Positions 24,371 to 35,499 are shown, counted from the stretch's first letter. The stretch: 64,000 nucleotides of DNA from Gari tellinella (GCA_922989275.2 OV277857.1:79353321-79417320); one strand, 5' to 3'. Notes: generated from the letters alone by a model not told the origin. Numbers and translations: made by a program.

Positions 24371-26218
24371 ACAAGAGGGCCATGGCCCTTAATTCGCTCA
24401 CCTGAGGACAGTGTAGTTTGTACCTAAGTTGACTGAGCAAGACAACATTTTAATATAACTATAAATGAGGTTATCTTCCAGATAAGAAAACATGACAAAA
24501 GGGAATTTTGTTGCCAAGCTTATGACCCTTATCCATGGCACATCATCTTATCAAGCTATTTCCATTACCGGTAAATAAATGATATTTATTTTACTAACGT
24601 CGGAAGAACTGGAGTTATTTTCCTGACAATAAAATATGACAAAAGGGAAAAACAAAATATTGCTGCCCTTGTGCATGGCATTTTCTCTCATCAGTTTCTT
24701 TCCATACATAAAATTTCATTACAATAGCATCAGTAGAACTGGAGTTGTCTTCCGGACAAGAAAATATCACAAAGGGAAATAACTCCAAAAAAACAATGAT
24801 GTCAGAGTTATGGCCTTTGCAAATGGCACTTCCTCTCATTCGGCTCTTTCCAAATATGCAATTTCATTTTACTTATAACCCCATAGCCTGTTTCTAGTTT
24901 TGAAAATAGGTGGCTACCTAAAGCAGGTTCAAAGTAAAGCAGAATGCGTCTTAATGCACACTCTGCTTTACTTTCAAACTGCTTTCAGCTACAATCTATT
25001 AGGATATAGAAACTGATTTCTTATCTTACATTTTCATGACTGTATAAAGTGGAATTATTTTCTTCAGTGGAGGAATAAATTAAAGGCCTAAAATGCATAT
25101 TTATGGGGTAATGGGTTAACAAACATCAGTATTTGTTGAATTGGAGATACCTCCTGGACAAGAAAATATGACAAGACATACAGATAACTCTGATAAAAAC
25201 CAATATTAAACATATGTATAAATATGGCATAAGATATAATTACATAACCGTCAGTGGATCACTTCCAGATCCTGTTTCTCTAAGTATGAAGCAGACTGAA
25301 CCATTTCTAAACTTTAGCAGACAACATGTTCAGCAGAGACCACCAGTTTTGTTGCTGTACCGGGCAGCAGCTGACCTGAGGTCAGTTATGCAATTTTGCC
25401 ATTAGCAAAATCTGTAATTGGGAACTTAACTCTTATCATGCTGAATTGATGTCTGCTATACATATTGTATGTGAATTTTGTAAAGCAAATCATACTTTTA
25501 CATTTTCTAAATTAAAAAAACTATGTAAATAAATGGCAAATAGTTTGGAGCCAGATTAGATGCAGCATAATGTAACATCTGACCTGGATCCAAACTGTTT
25601 GCAAATATAGGTGGTTCAGTATAAGGGTGCTTGAACCCTTCTCAAACCAGTAAAACAGTAAAACCTGAATAAAGCGGCAATGAAAAAATCACTATGGTGA
25701 ATCACTATGGTCAGTTTTGGCTTTGATATGAACAATTTTGAGAGAGAATCACCAGGAGATACTATAAAAAAAATATCAAAGCTGTGGGCCTAACAGTTTT
25801 TTACAAGAAGATTGTTTAACGTTTTTCGCTTTTTTTAATAAATTTCAATAAGTAGTCCACTTTTGAAGTTCATTTTAACAATTTCTGTAGAGAAGCATCC
25901 AAGGAACACCCTGAGCAAGCCGAAATTTCCGTCAAATCATCGGTTTCAGAGGAGATGTCGCTTGAAGTAAATTTGAACGGACGGACAGACGGACGTGCCA
26001 CCGAATTGGGTTAGAGGGCCTTTTCTTTTGTTATTTTCTTTTGTTCGAATAACTGGCCACGGCCCCTTAGTGTATTGTTACGGAATGAACTCTATTGTCT
26101 TCTTTTGTCATGTTTACCGTTATCTGGCCCTTTAACCCACTTTAGTGGCGCGGACAGACGGACGACAGACGGCGGGCGATCACAACAGCTCACCTTGAGC
26201 CTTCGGCTCAGGTGAGCT
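24371..26218 (+). mobile_element. GAGGGCC-type Helitron-like element carrying MITEs
   Basis: Begins CAAGAGGGCCATGGCCC, then CGCTCACCTGAGG, and ends with stem GCTCACCTTGAGCCTTCGGC and CAGGTGAGCTAA. Nested inside are a P1 copy (24874-25119) and an AAACAG-type hairpin (25540-25600). The 63-residue frame at 25214 has no recognised motif. Confidence 0.6.
24874..25119 (+). mobile_element. P1 MITE nested in a Helitron-like element
   Basis: TTATAACCCCATAGCCTG to TATGGGGTAATGGGTTAA with the full hairpin. The left TTAA is mutated. Confidence 0.75.
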
Positions 26219-26526
26219 AAAAATGCTATGAAATTACATGTACTTGTTTTTTTCAAACAAATTTTTAATTCAACCCTTCCTCTCTATAAGACTTTTCTGC
26301 TGGACTAATACCCTGCATAAAGATCCCGATGCCACCATTATTTTACAAGAACTTGTCATTTATTTAGACAGGACTGCAGCGCATCCCATTAGGTTTTGGT
26401 GGAAAAGTAGAAAGGGTCCAAAGGTACTTCTTTGGAGAAAAAATTTAAATGAACAGTATAATATCGTGATAAATTACCAAACTTTTAAATTGAAAAGTGG
26501 CCAGTTTGGTTTACATAATCACAATT

Positions 26527-27002
26527 ACCTTAACACTTCACCCCATAGCTTGTTTCTAGATTTGAAGACAGGTTACCACTTAAAGCAGGTTGTAAGTAAA
26601 TCAGAATATGCCTCATGGTGCATTCTGCTTTATTTACAGCCTGCTTTCAGCTACCATTTGCTAGAATATATAAAATAGTCCCCATGATAAATATTCATGG
26701 CTGTATAAGTTGGAACTATTTTTTTCAGTGAAGAGATAAAACTTTTAGCGTATTTAATTTATTCCTCCGCTAAAGAAAAGTTCCAGTTTATACCATCATG
26801 AACAATAACCATTACAAATAATTTATATAGCCTAGCAGATTTAAGCTTAAAGCAGGCTGTAAGTAAAGCAGATTATGCCTTAAGGCACATTCTGCTTTAC
26901 TTTCAACCTGCTCTGTGTGGTCACCTGTCTTCAAAACTAGAAACAGGCTATGAGGTAAAGGGTTAAAGGCATAAAAAAGCATATCTATGGAGTAAAGTTT
27001 TT
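26527..27002 (+). mobile_element. P1 MITE containing an inverted P1 MITE
   Basis: Outer copy begins at TTAACACTTCACCCCATAG and resumes as TTAAAGGCATAAAAAAGCAT at about 26963. Between lies an inverted P1 copy (about 26748-26966) inserted at the outer element's AATAAATTAA. The inner copy's left end has lost its TTAACCC. The 146-residue frame ending at 26678 runs into this hairpin and is not regarded as a gene. Confidence 0.65.
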
Positions 27003-27208
27003 AAAACCCATTCTATGCTGGCAACAATCATATACTTTAAAGTTTTGAAAACATTGGAGACCATGTTCAGAAGGCTCCTAGATGAGTCCTCTGATCAGGG
27101 ACTGCACTGTACCTTATTCTTATAAACATTTTGGGGGACAATCCCCTAGTAGGTAAATGTAAGCTGATAATTTATCAGAAAATGTAAGAGTCCATTTCCA
27201 AATTGTAC

Positions 27209-27360
27209 ATGGTAATGCTTTTAACCCTATGGTGTCACTACTCATTAGAATTGTCTCGAAGAGACAATTCTAAAGAGTAGTAACACCATAGGATTTGGTG
27301 CTAAAATAAGTGAAAAAATGTTGGATTTGTGCAGTTTACTCCCTCTTATTTGGAGTCCTG
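27209..27360. mobile_element. MITE family G, partial
   Basis: Palindrome GTCACTACTCATTAGAATTG with its complement, followed by the right-end sequence TTTACTCCCTCTTATTTGGA. The left end is missing. Confidence 0.6.
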
Positions 27361-27405
27361 AAATGGTTAATAATAATGGCACAGATGGGGTATAGAATAC
27401 AAGTA

Positions 27406-27684
27406 GAGTAAAAACTTTTTATTACTACAATTAAAACAAAGGCTAATTGTATAAAGACAGGTGACTGCATAAAGCAAGGTGATCGTAAAACAGAAAGCTC
27501 CTTCAACCTACAAGGTCACTGGTGACTATAAAACAGAAAGCTCCTTCAACCTACAAGGTCACTGGTGACTATAAAACAGAGAGCTCCTTGAGGAGCTTTC
27601 CGTTTTACTGTCATTCTGTTTTCAGCAGTTACCTGTCGTAAAAATAGTTTTGTGGTCATAATTATATAGAGAGATTTTATTGTA
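27406..27684 (+). mobile_element. T4 MITE with internal duplication
   Basis: Degenerate T4 ends. The left hairpin arm carries a tandem duplication: the block from AACAGAAAGCTCCTTCAACC to GGTCACTGGTGACTATAA occurs twice in a row at about 27490-27570. Confidence 0.65.
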
Positions 27685-27966
27685 CTGTAAAAAACAAAAT
27701 TTAAATGTATGACACCGGTTCAATGGTTAGTGATGAGACATTATCAAATACATAATTCAAATAGTTGCAACCAAAGTACTACGTGTACATCAATGCTTCA
27801 TTATTCTGAAGAGTCAAACTAAAGATAAAACGAAACATAGTTTGCTAGTTCTAACCTTATATCTGCGACTTGACTAGTCTTTTCATTTAGTATTTACACT
27901 TATGGCGGAGTACTATATATGTATATCTTGTAATTATATTGTTTTAACGATGGAATTTTCAATCAA

Positions 27967-28085
27967 ATTACTATCCTCTTTTTAGTTTTGAAAACAGGTG
28001 ACCACTTAGAGCAGATAGAAAGTAACTAAAGTGGAATGTACCTTCAGGTGCATTCTGCTTTATGTTCTGCCTGCTTTAAGCCATA
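27967..28085 (+). mobile_element. P1 fragment
   Basis: Starts inside the element (TTAGTTTTGAAAACAGGTGA) and includes the hairpin; both termini are gone. Confidence 0.55.
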
Positions 28086-28223
28086 CATAATATACATAAT
28101 GTAGAAAGCTCTGTTTTAAAATGAGTACCTTAAACTGAATATTTCCAATATTTTCTCCTTTATGTTGCACAAAACCTATGTTGTGACTACTGATCAAATA
28201 ATCACTCTGAGGCAATTCTACTG

Positions 28224-28682
28224 TACAGTAAAACCTCTCTATAACAGCCACTTAATTATATCACATATTAGATAGTAAAGGCAGGTGGTTGTTTAACTCT
28301 TTGAACCCTAATCCCGCATATAGGCGTCTTTTAAAACAGTGTACATGTGAATAGTACTCTTGTACTGTGCAAACAGTGAAGACCCAGATCAAGGGCTCCG
28401 AAAGGAGCCCTCTGATCAGGGTCTTCACTGTTTGTCAGTAATGCCAAAAATGACAAAAACAACTCTTAAAAGCCAGAAATGGACTAGACAAAAATCGAAA
28501 CTGGAATTGTTCATTTAAAGTTTCAGGGAGGAAAGAGTTAAAGAAAGGTGAAAGTAAAACAAAATGCTCCTAAAGGAGCCTTGAGCGTTCTGTTTTACTT
28601 TCACCTTGCTTTAAGCAGCCACCTGCTCTAAATACCAATTAATTCAGATGATTTAGTGGCCGTTATAAAGAGGTTTACTGTA
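28224..28682 (+). mobile_element. T4 MITE interrupted by P2
   Basis: Outer TA-target element whose left stem (normally CTGCTTAAAGCAAGGTG) is split at TTAA by 28293-28541. The T4 hairpin loop then continues on the right. Confidence 0.85.
28293..28541 (+). mobile_element. P2 MITE nested in T4
   Basis: 249 bp, TTAACTCTTTGAACCCTAAT to GGGAGGAAAGAGTTAA, with a well-preserved hairpin (AAACAGTGAAGACCCAGATC, loop GGGCTCCGAAAGGAGCCC). TTAA is present on both sides. Confidence 0.9.
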
Positions 28683-28739
28683 TTTGAAACACTTGGGTAT
28701 CCGAAAAATTGTTATCTAAAAAACTGTTCTGTAGCATCA

Positions 28740-28934
28740 GGGCCCCAGATAAAGGATGTGTACGTCAAAAATTAACATTTTCATGTCAGCACCAAACCTT
28801 ATGGTATGCTTCTCGTTAGAATTGTCTCTTCAAGACAAATTTAAAAAGTAGTCAGACCATAGTGTTTGGTGCAGATATAAAGATAAAACTTTTGGAACAG
28901 TTGAGTTTACTCCCTCTTATCTGGGGCTCTGGGT
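28740..28934. mobile_element. MITE family G
   Basis: GGGCCCCAGATAAAGGATGT at the left and CTCCCTCTTATCTGGGGCTC at the right, around a palindrome TTAGAATTGTCTCTTCAAGA. Confidence 0.65.
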
Positions 28935-29068
28935 TCAAGGTTATAAAGCTTTTGAGTTGAGTCTGAAGTTGTTCTCAAGCATTTGATTGGTCAGATTTGA
29001 GCCTAGGCTCACATCTGACCAATCAAATGCTTGAGAATGGTCGCAGACTCTTTATAACCTTGTGACCA
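28935..29068. mobile_element. Fold-back element S, second copy
   Basis: Same palindrome as 725-871 (AGGTTATAAAGCTTTT ... GAGCCTAGGCTC ... CTTTATAACCTTG). It directly abuts the family G copy on its left. Confidence 0.75.
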
Positions 29069-29232
29069 GCTGAGAGAAAAATTAACCATTATCAAAGAAA
29101 GAAATTACAAAAAATTCAGTCTATAATTATGTAACATTTACATATAATACTGACTATCACATGAGATTCAATATTCCCATTAAAGCTTAAAACAATAATG
29201 GAACCCATCTCATGTTGAACATTCACATATAA

Positions 29233-29419
29233 CAGGGCTCCAGATAAGGGTGGTATTTCAAAAATTAAAATCTTTATTTCTGCTTTAAACCCAATGATGT
29301 CACTACTCATTAAAATTGTCTCAAAGAGTAGTGAGTAGTAACACCATAGGATTTGATGCTAAAATAAGTGAGAAAATGTTGGATTTGTTCAGTTTACTCC
29401 CTCTTTAATCTGGAGCCCT
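29233..29419. mobile_element. MITE family G
   Basis: CAGGGCTCCAGATAAGGGTG to CTCTTTAATCTGGAGCCCTG, with part of one palindrome arm lost (CTCAAAGAGTAGTGAGTAGT). Confidence 0.7.
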
Positions 29420-29526
29420 GCATATACATGTATAATGAACAGTATCAACTGAACTATAACCATGGCTCATATAACAAGCAAAGACTTTACCCAGGCAAGA
29501 GTGCACACTTATGTCAGACAGATCCT

Positions 29527-29722
29527 TTAACCCATTACCCCATAGCATGTTTCTAATTTCTAAAAGAGATGAACACTAAAGCAGGTTGAAAGTAAAGCAG
29601 AATGTGCCATAAGGCACATTCTACTTTCCTTTCAGCCTGCTTTAAGCTGCCATCTGCTACATTGCATGTTAAAGGAAATGTTCAAGGCATGAAGAGGTGT
29701 TAATTTGAAATGACTGGGTTAA
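29527..29722 (+). mobile_element. P1 MITE, internally deleted, first of a train of three
   Basis: TTAACCCATTACCCCATAGC to TTGAAATGACTGGGTTAA with the hairpin intact, but about 60 bp missing between hairpin and right end. It shares its right TTAA with the next element. Confidence 0.75.
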
Positions 29723-29977
29723 CCTATTACCCAATAGCCAGTTTCTAGTTTTGGAACCAAATGACCACTTAAAGCATGTTAAATGAAAATCAGAATGTGC
29801 CTAAACATGTAAAGGCACATTCTGCCTTACTTTCAGCCTGCTTTAAGCTACCATCAGCTAAAATATACAAAATGTTTCTTCTGATACATATTCATAACTG
29901 TATAAGTTGAATGTTTGTCTTTATGGCAGGAATATATTAAAGGCGTAAAAAGGCATATTTATGGGGTAAAGGGTTAA
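29719..29977 (+). mobile_element. P1 MITE, second of the train
   Basis: TTAACCTATTACCCAATAGC to TATGGGGTAAAGGGTTAA. The hairpin loop has a short insertion (CTAAACATGTAAAGG). Both terminal TTAA sites are shared with neighbours. Confidence 0.8.
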
Positions 29978-30240
29978 CCAATTGAAGCCTAGAGATGAGT
30001 TTACTCGTCATTTACAGAGTACCCATACCTGACTACCTGTGAACAGCACATTTGTCATATGCAAACAGTGTAGACGCTGATCAGAGGGCTCCTACAGGAG
30101 CCCTCTGATTAGGGTCTACAGTGTTTGTAACTTTGATTTTGCAACATATTGTCAAAACATTCCTAAAAACATGTAGTCAATCAGGGATGGACTATATTAA
30201 ATTTGAAACCGAGATTGTCTATTTGAAGTTTCAGGGTTTT
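29974..30240 (+). mobile_element. P2 MITE, third of the train
   Basis: TTAACCAATTGAAGCCTAGA and the AAACAGTGTAGACGCTGATC hairpin with loop GGGCTCCTACAGGAGCCC. The right end TTTCAGGG fades into TTTTACTCTTCC without TTAA. It lies about 60 bp beyond the stop codon of the BTB gene, probably in its 3' untranslated region. Confidence 0.75.
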
Positions 30241-30302
30241 ACTCTTCCCATTATGACCATTGCTGACCAAAATTGCCCTACTTCAGCAGCTTCATTCAGT
30301 GT

Positions 30303-32357
30303 TTAGTCAGAATGTAGGAATCTGGTGACGGGGTGTAACTGATCTAACAAGTCTCCTGTTACCTCACCAGCAAACATGGCTGTTATACATGAGAATGGTG
30401 GCGGTGTATGGTGAGTGACTGTCAGATTCCGGTATCTACTGTTCACTACTAGTTCATACAGGAAGCTCACTGATTTACCATTGCCTTCAAATGCCCACAG
30501 TGACCGGCCTGTGCTTGTAGTTAACTCAGCCGAGCACAGTGATATATCATCCTTTGAAGCTCTCAGCTTCCTTATGTTCACAGCCTTTTCAAGTCGGTCT
30601 TCTATCTTTGACAGTGACAGGGAATTGAACTTGTACTCATATTTTATCATTTGTAAAACACCACTTGTGCCGTCCTTTACAATGTAGAAGTGTTGCCGTG
30701 TTTCTAAGATCTGGACACCTATTAGAGACGACTCCCGTGACCATGATTTTACTTTGAGGATGTTTACAGGTACAGAATTGATTTTATTCAAGTTGAAAAT
30801 GAACACATGACTATATCCCATCTCTGGAAAGCATGGGCCATGGGTAAATATCAGCTCATTGCTGACTGAACTTACTTTGGCCTGTATTTCACTGTTTGCA
30901 CATGCATGGTCTCGCTCTGTTTCTGTTCGGAAGATATTTATCCAGCTTTGTCCGTTCTCTTCTAGCTTGTAGCCTTTGAAATATTCTCCCACTGGGTCAT
31001 CAAAGTCAGTATCTTCAAAGATTTTGACCTTTAAGATGAGATAAATACTGTCCTTGCCTGTTACATAGCAGTGATCAAAGCTGCAGCTGTACTCGTTCTC
31101 GCCCAAGTCACTCTCTACTAGATCAGTCACATGTACAGTTCTCCAGGTGTTCTCTCTGAAGTTGTAGAAGTGCATGTCATCAGAGCTGAACATCACCACC
31201 AGTTCCTCCTTGTACATAGTAAACATGAACACAGACGCACCAAAGCACAATTCCTCCAACAGATCTCCCATCGCTCCTTCTGCTTTGAAATCCTGCATAT
31301 GGTACCAGGCCTTGGTCCTTGGTGCATACAAGTTCATGGTAAACACTGGCTCAGTGTAGGTAACATCAATGGGGAAACTTGTAAGCTTGGCCTGGTCCAT
31401 AGTGTCTATGACACACTGTCGGGGTGACACTGTCACTACTACCTTCTCCATATCTACATTACGAGAAAGTTGCTTTGAAGTAGATGGTAATCTTAAATTG
31501 TAGTTTTTGATTTCAACATCAAGCTTTGAGAAGAGTTTCATCACAATTTGTTCAGATTTCTTAAGGAATTTCTCAAGTCCAGCGAGTTTCCTCTGTGACA
31601 GGGAAGCAGTGAGTTTATCCAGCATGGCTGTACAATGAGATTTCTTCCTGTCTGAAGAGCTACTGCACTGAAGTGGTGACATATTTCTGAACGGTACACT
31701 ATCTAATATCTGGTTGGCGACGGACACATGCTCCTCTGTTACTCCTTGTATTACCCACCGGCCCAGAAACTGAAATATACTATCTGTTGAGCAGTGTTCA
31801 AACATCTTATTGCTCATGAGAAACAATACTTCACCTGGAGATAGCTCACAACTTTCCTCTAAAATGATGAAGTCATGGAATCTCGATGTAACTATTAACT
31901 TTGCATCATGTTCTATGTCACTGAGGTTGTATTCAATGGCATACAGAAAGAAACGCAAGCAAGTTTGTAGATCTAAATTACTTTTCATGAACTCTAGACA
32001 AAATTCTCTCAATGCATCAACCAAGAAAAACGTTGACAATTTGAGAATAACTCCAAGATTGGTGTTGTTGATGTCAATTTTTCCTGTATACATGAAGTCA
32101 ATGATAAGTTCCAAAGCATCAACATCATTTGTCACTTCAGCCAAGCAAACCTTTGGCATGGTTGCCTCAACAAACTGACCAAGAAACAGTGAATGAAAGT
32201 ACTGACTCCTGGCTGCTAGTACACATCGATGTGCCTGCACTTGGCCATTTCCAACAGACAAAGTTATATCACAGAAAGATCCATTCTGTCTCAGATTGTT
32301 CATCAGGAGCATGACATCCCAGTAGAACTCAGGCTTAGCACTGTACACCACCATCAT
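30303..32357 (-). CDS. BTB-BACK-kelch-like protein, 684 residues
   Basis: KLHL-type proteins usually act as substrate adaptors for cullin-3 ubiquitin ligases; whether this one binds cullin-3 cannot be judged from sequence alone. The BTB domain spans about residues 19-122, with the typical core CDITLSV (29-35) and AHRCVLAARSQYF (42-54). A BACK-like region covers about 126-235. The C-terminal half shows only weak kelch-like stretches (near 385-425, ELVVMFSSDDMHFYNFRENT) and no clear GG-Y-W repeats. The frame opens with two ATG codons. Just upstream on the minus strand, TTTTATTTTCTGTTTCAG followed by GGAACTTTTAA looks like a splice acceptor ending in the 5' leader. The coding part is therefore likely one exon with a separate upstream leader exon. 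A P1 MITE lies in the presumed intron and a train of three MITEs downstream. Confidence 0.9.
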   Translation of the reverse strand: MMVVYSAKPEFYWDVMLLMNNLRQNGSFCDITLSVGNGQVQAHRCVLAARSQYFHSLFLGQFVEATMPKVCLAEVTNDVDALELIIDFMYTGKIDINNTNLGVILKLSTFFLVDALREFCLEFMKSNLDLQTCLRFFLYAIEYNLSDIEHDAKLIVTSRFHDFIILEESCELSPGEVLFLMSNKMFEHCSTDSIFQFLGRWVIQGVTEEHVSVANQILDSVPFRNMSPLQCSSSSDRKKSHCTAMLDKLTASLSQRKLAGLEKFLKKSEQIVMKLFSKLDVEIKNYNLRLPSTSKQLSRNVDMEKVVVTVSPRQCVIDTMDQAKLTSFPIDVTYTEPVFTMNLYAPRTKAWYHMQDFKAEGAMGDLLEELCFGASVFMFTMYKEELVVMFSSDDMHFYNFRENTWRTVHVTDLVESDLGENEYSCSFDHCYVTGKDSIYLILKVKIFEDTDFDDPVGEYFKGYKLEENGQSWINIFRTETERDHACANSEIQAKVSSVSNELIFTHGPCFPEMGYSHVFIFNLNKINSVPVNILKVKSWSRESSLIGVQILETRQHFYIVKDGTSGVLQMIKYEYKFNSLSLSKIEDRLEKAVNIRKLRASKDDISLCSAELTTSTGRSLWAFEGNGKSVSFLYELVVNSRYRNLTVTHHTPPPFSCITAMFAGEVTGDLLDQLHPVTRFLHSD

Positions 32358-32380
32358 TTAAAAGTTCCCTGAAACAGAAA
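32358..32380 (-). promoter_or_regulatory. Probable 3' splice site before the BTB gene
   Basis: On the minus strand a pyrimidine-rich run ends in TTCTGTTTCAG about 11 bases before the first ATG. This is a textbook acceptor and implies an untranslated upstream exon beyond 32.4 kb, which I could not place. Confidence 0.65.
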
Positions 32381-32424
32381 ATAAAAACATGAACATTATA
32401 TTTTTCTGTGAAAATGGCAACAGC

Positions 32425-32653
32425 TTAACCCTTTCCCCCATAGGAACGCCTTTAAGTGCATTCACTTCATTCCTTGACTGAATAAAATATATTTACCATA
32501 AGAAATATTTTCTATATCCTTATAGATGATAGTTTAAAGCAGGCTGAAAGTAAATCAGAATGTGCCTGAAGGCACATTCTGCTTTACTTTCAACCTGCTT
32601 TAAGTTGTTACTAGTCTTCAAAACTAGAAAAAGGCTATGGGGTAACTGGTTAA
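32425..32653 (-). mobile_element. P1 MITE in the presumed BTB leader intron
   Basis: Inverted P1 copy, TTAACCCTTTCCCCCATAGG to GGCTATGGGGTAACTGGTTAA, with intact hairpin and TTAA at both ends. Confidence 0.8.
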
Positions 32654-32979
32654 GAAAGAAATATAAGTCTGTTATTTTTTCATGCCAAGGCAATATTGTA
32701 TTATGCAACAACTCAATAGAAGACTCATGTTCAGTATTCAGGGGTTTTCCTCCTTAAATAAATGGTACCAATAAAACAAACCATTCCCAATTGCCAAAAC
32801 TGACCATTTTTCCCCAATAGTCAGATCTTAATAAAATTCCAAATTCCCAATTCAAAGAATTTAAATCCCAGGGGAGGCCCTGCTAATGTGAGCTGAAGGT
32901 CTGTACGGCCCTTACAGTTGCTCACAGTCCTAGTGGCGCACCTAAAAAGGTGTATATGCTCTGAAGAAAATCTATTCTG

Positions 32980-33062
32980 GACGGCTAGCCCACCCTCACA
33001 GTATAGGCTAGACGTCCGGAACCAGGCGAAAGGCCAGCCCTGTGAGGGTGGGCTAGCCATCC
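32980..33062. repeat. Strong inverted repeat
   Basis: Arms CGGCTAGCCCACCCTCACA and TGTGAGGGTGGGCTAGCC pair almost perfectly around a spacer of about 40 bp that itself has CCGGAACCAGGCG. GC-rich against an AT-rich background. Family unknown. Confidence 0.7.
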
Positions 33063-33993
33063 GGTGCCCTCATTTTATTTTGACTAAAATAAGTTGCTTT
33101 TATGCGATGCAAGGAAATTTTCTCTTAGGTGCATTGAAATTGGTCACTTGAGGAAACATCTGAAACCCTAATTGCCTGGCGATTATCGCCAACTGGCCAT
33201 TAAAGTAGAGGTATTATGGCATCACAATTCTCGCGTCATCACCATTCTTGCGGTAAACTCGCACTCGTCTATGCGGGTTTTTCCTGTTAATCACAGTTGA
33301 CATAATTTGAACGGTCAGATACAAAATTGTTTAGACTACGGAATTATATATGTATAATTCCTTGTTTAAACATGCAAACTTATCAGTTTTTGGTAGTAAG
33401 GTAAAACATCCACTTTCCGGAGTATTCACTGTCCAGAAGAATGAAGGTTTCACTGTATTAGTAAAAACAGTCAATTTGAAAATGTTAATTTATTGTTTAA
33501 TAGTCTTTCAATTTTCCGTTTGTTAATATTGCAGTTAACTTTAAATTCAACACAAATTTAGTAAACTCTAACCATGTACTATTGCGTCTACAGAGCTTGA
33601 CCTATATACCGCGAGAATTGTGATGTTACTTCAAGTATACAAACTTGCCGACTGGCACAAAAATAAACATGTTTTTAATGGTTTTAAGCATGCAGATCAA
33701 AATTTTTGGTGAGTAGTTATCACATTAATAACTAGGTAGTGACTAGGGGTACGTGACCGTACCTCTAATATTTGAAATAAGCGGTACGGTCACATACCCC
33801 TAGCGAGCCCTATGAGGGTTGACTAGGGGTATGTGAGTCCAAAAACACTGTATAGCAACACTTAATTGTGTCTGCGGATACGTTTATATCAATGATAATG
33901 TTAATAACAACTCATTTCAACCTTCTTTTCTGACTGTTTAAAGGGACTCGCAACCGGATGGTGTACTTGTCAAATTAAAATAAAATACTCAAA

Positions 33994-35249
33994 CAAGAGG
34001 GCCTGAAGGCCCTGATATCGCTCACCTGTTGTACTGAAGCTTGATAGCTTTACCTAGCTTTACCTTTCTGTTTCACCCGTTTTAATCTAAATCCATTCAA
34101 AGTTGTTGTATAGCATGTAAACAATTTTGCAATACATCCTCATAATTCTAGTATAGTAGAGTACATCAAGGGCAGATAACTAGAGCCTAAGCAATACTAA
34201 AATGAAGCCTTTTCTAGCATTTCAAAGTATATCAAGGGCAGATAACTATTGCCACAATGATTAGATTTCAACAATAATTGCACTCCTTTAATAACTTATA
34301 GGGATATATACTTTGTGTGCAAGTAAAATCAAAATCCATTGAAAACTGTAGTTGCAAGAGTGTAAACGCTGTTAGATATGGCATTTTCAGCAATTCAAAA
34401 GCAGACAACTATTGAACTATTGCTACAATTTCAACCATTATCACACTTATTGGAACTCTTATGGTCATATACAATCTGAGCAAGTTTGATAAAGACTGGA
34501 TAAAAAGTGTGGCCTCTAGAGTGTAAACACCCTTAAATATGGCATTTTCAGCAATTCAAAAAGGTAGATAACTCTCACCCTATTGGTCCGTATTCAAACA
34601 TAATCAAACTCATTTGAACTCTTATGGTCATATACAATCTGAGCAAGTTTGAGATAGATTGGATAAAACTTGTGGCCTCTAGAGTGTAAACACCCTTAAA
34701 TTTGGCATTTTCAGCAATTCAAAGGTAGATAACTCTCGACCTATTATTCTGATTTCAACAATAATTGAACTCATCTGAACTCTTATAGTCATTCACAATC
34801 TGAGCAAGTATGAGAAAGATTGGAAAAAAAGTGTGGCCTCTAGAGTGTAAACACCCTTAAATATGGCATTTTCAGCAATTCAAAGGTAGATAACTCTTGA
34901 TCTATTTATCCGAATTCAACAATAATTGAACTCATCCGAACTCTTATGGTCATATACAATCTGGACAAGTTTTAGAAAGATTGGATAATACTGTTGCCTC
35001 TAAAGTGTAAACACTGTTAAATATGACATTTTCAGCAGTTCAAAGGTAGATAACTCTTGACCTATTTGTCCGATTTCAACCATAATCAAACTCATTCAAG
35101 CTCTTATGGCAATATACCATCTGAGCAAGTTTGAGAAAGATTGGATAAATATTGTGGCCTCTAGAGTGTAAACACTAAAATTGTTGACGCCGCACGACGG
35201 ACATTCAAGGATTGCAAAAGCTCACCCTGAGCTAGCTCAGGTGAGCTAA
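33994..35249 (+). mobile_element. Helitron-like element inserted between A and T
   Basis: Starts CAAGAGGGCCTGAAGGCCC, then CGCTCACCTG, and ends with stem CTCACCCTGAGC/GCTCAGGTGAG followed by CTAA. The interior has about five tandem units of roughly 165-175 bp (landmark TTTTCAGCAATTCAAAGGTA). Copy 2 of element R gives the empty site: ACTCAAA joined to TAAAAGC. The insert lies exactly between that A and T with no target duplication, the hallmark of Helitron-type integration. Confidence 0.75.
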
Positions 35250-35499
35250 TAGAAGCAAATTTGTGGCATTATTTGGCTTCTGACATTAAAAAAATATGAT
35301 CAGTCCAAAAAAAGTCTCAAGAATCATCACCAAATCTTAGTTTTTTAAGATATTTTCCATCGTTTTTCTATAGCGTCAGCTGACGGTATAGTTGTTGTTG
35401 TTGCTTCTCTACACGGGCTCAGACATAAACCCAAGCCGAATAAAGTATTACCGATCGCTACCAGTGAAGTACGTTAATTCGCTACCATATATATAGTGA

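Noticed and set aside
26238..26678. 146-residue plus-strand frame
   Set aside because: Half of it is a P1 MITE in translation and the rest shows no motif or codon pattern.
30415..32314. Several plus-strand frames over the BTB gene
   Set aside because: Antisense shadows of the 684-residue coding frame.
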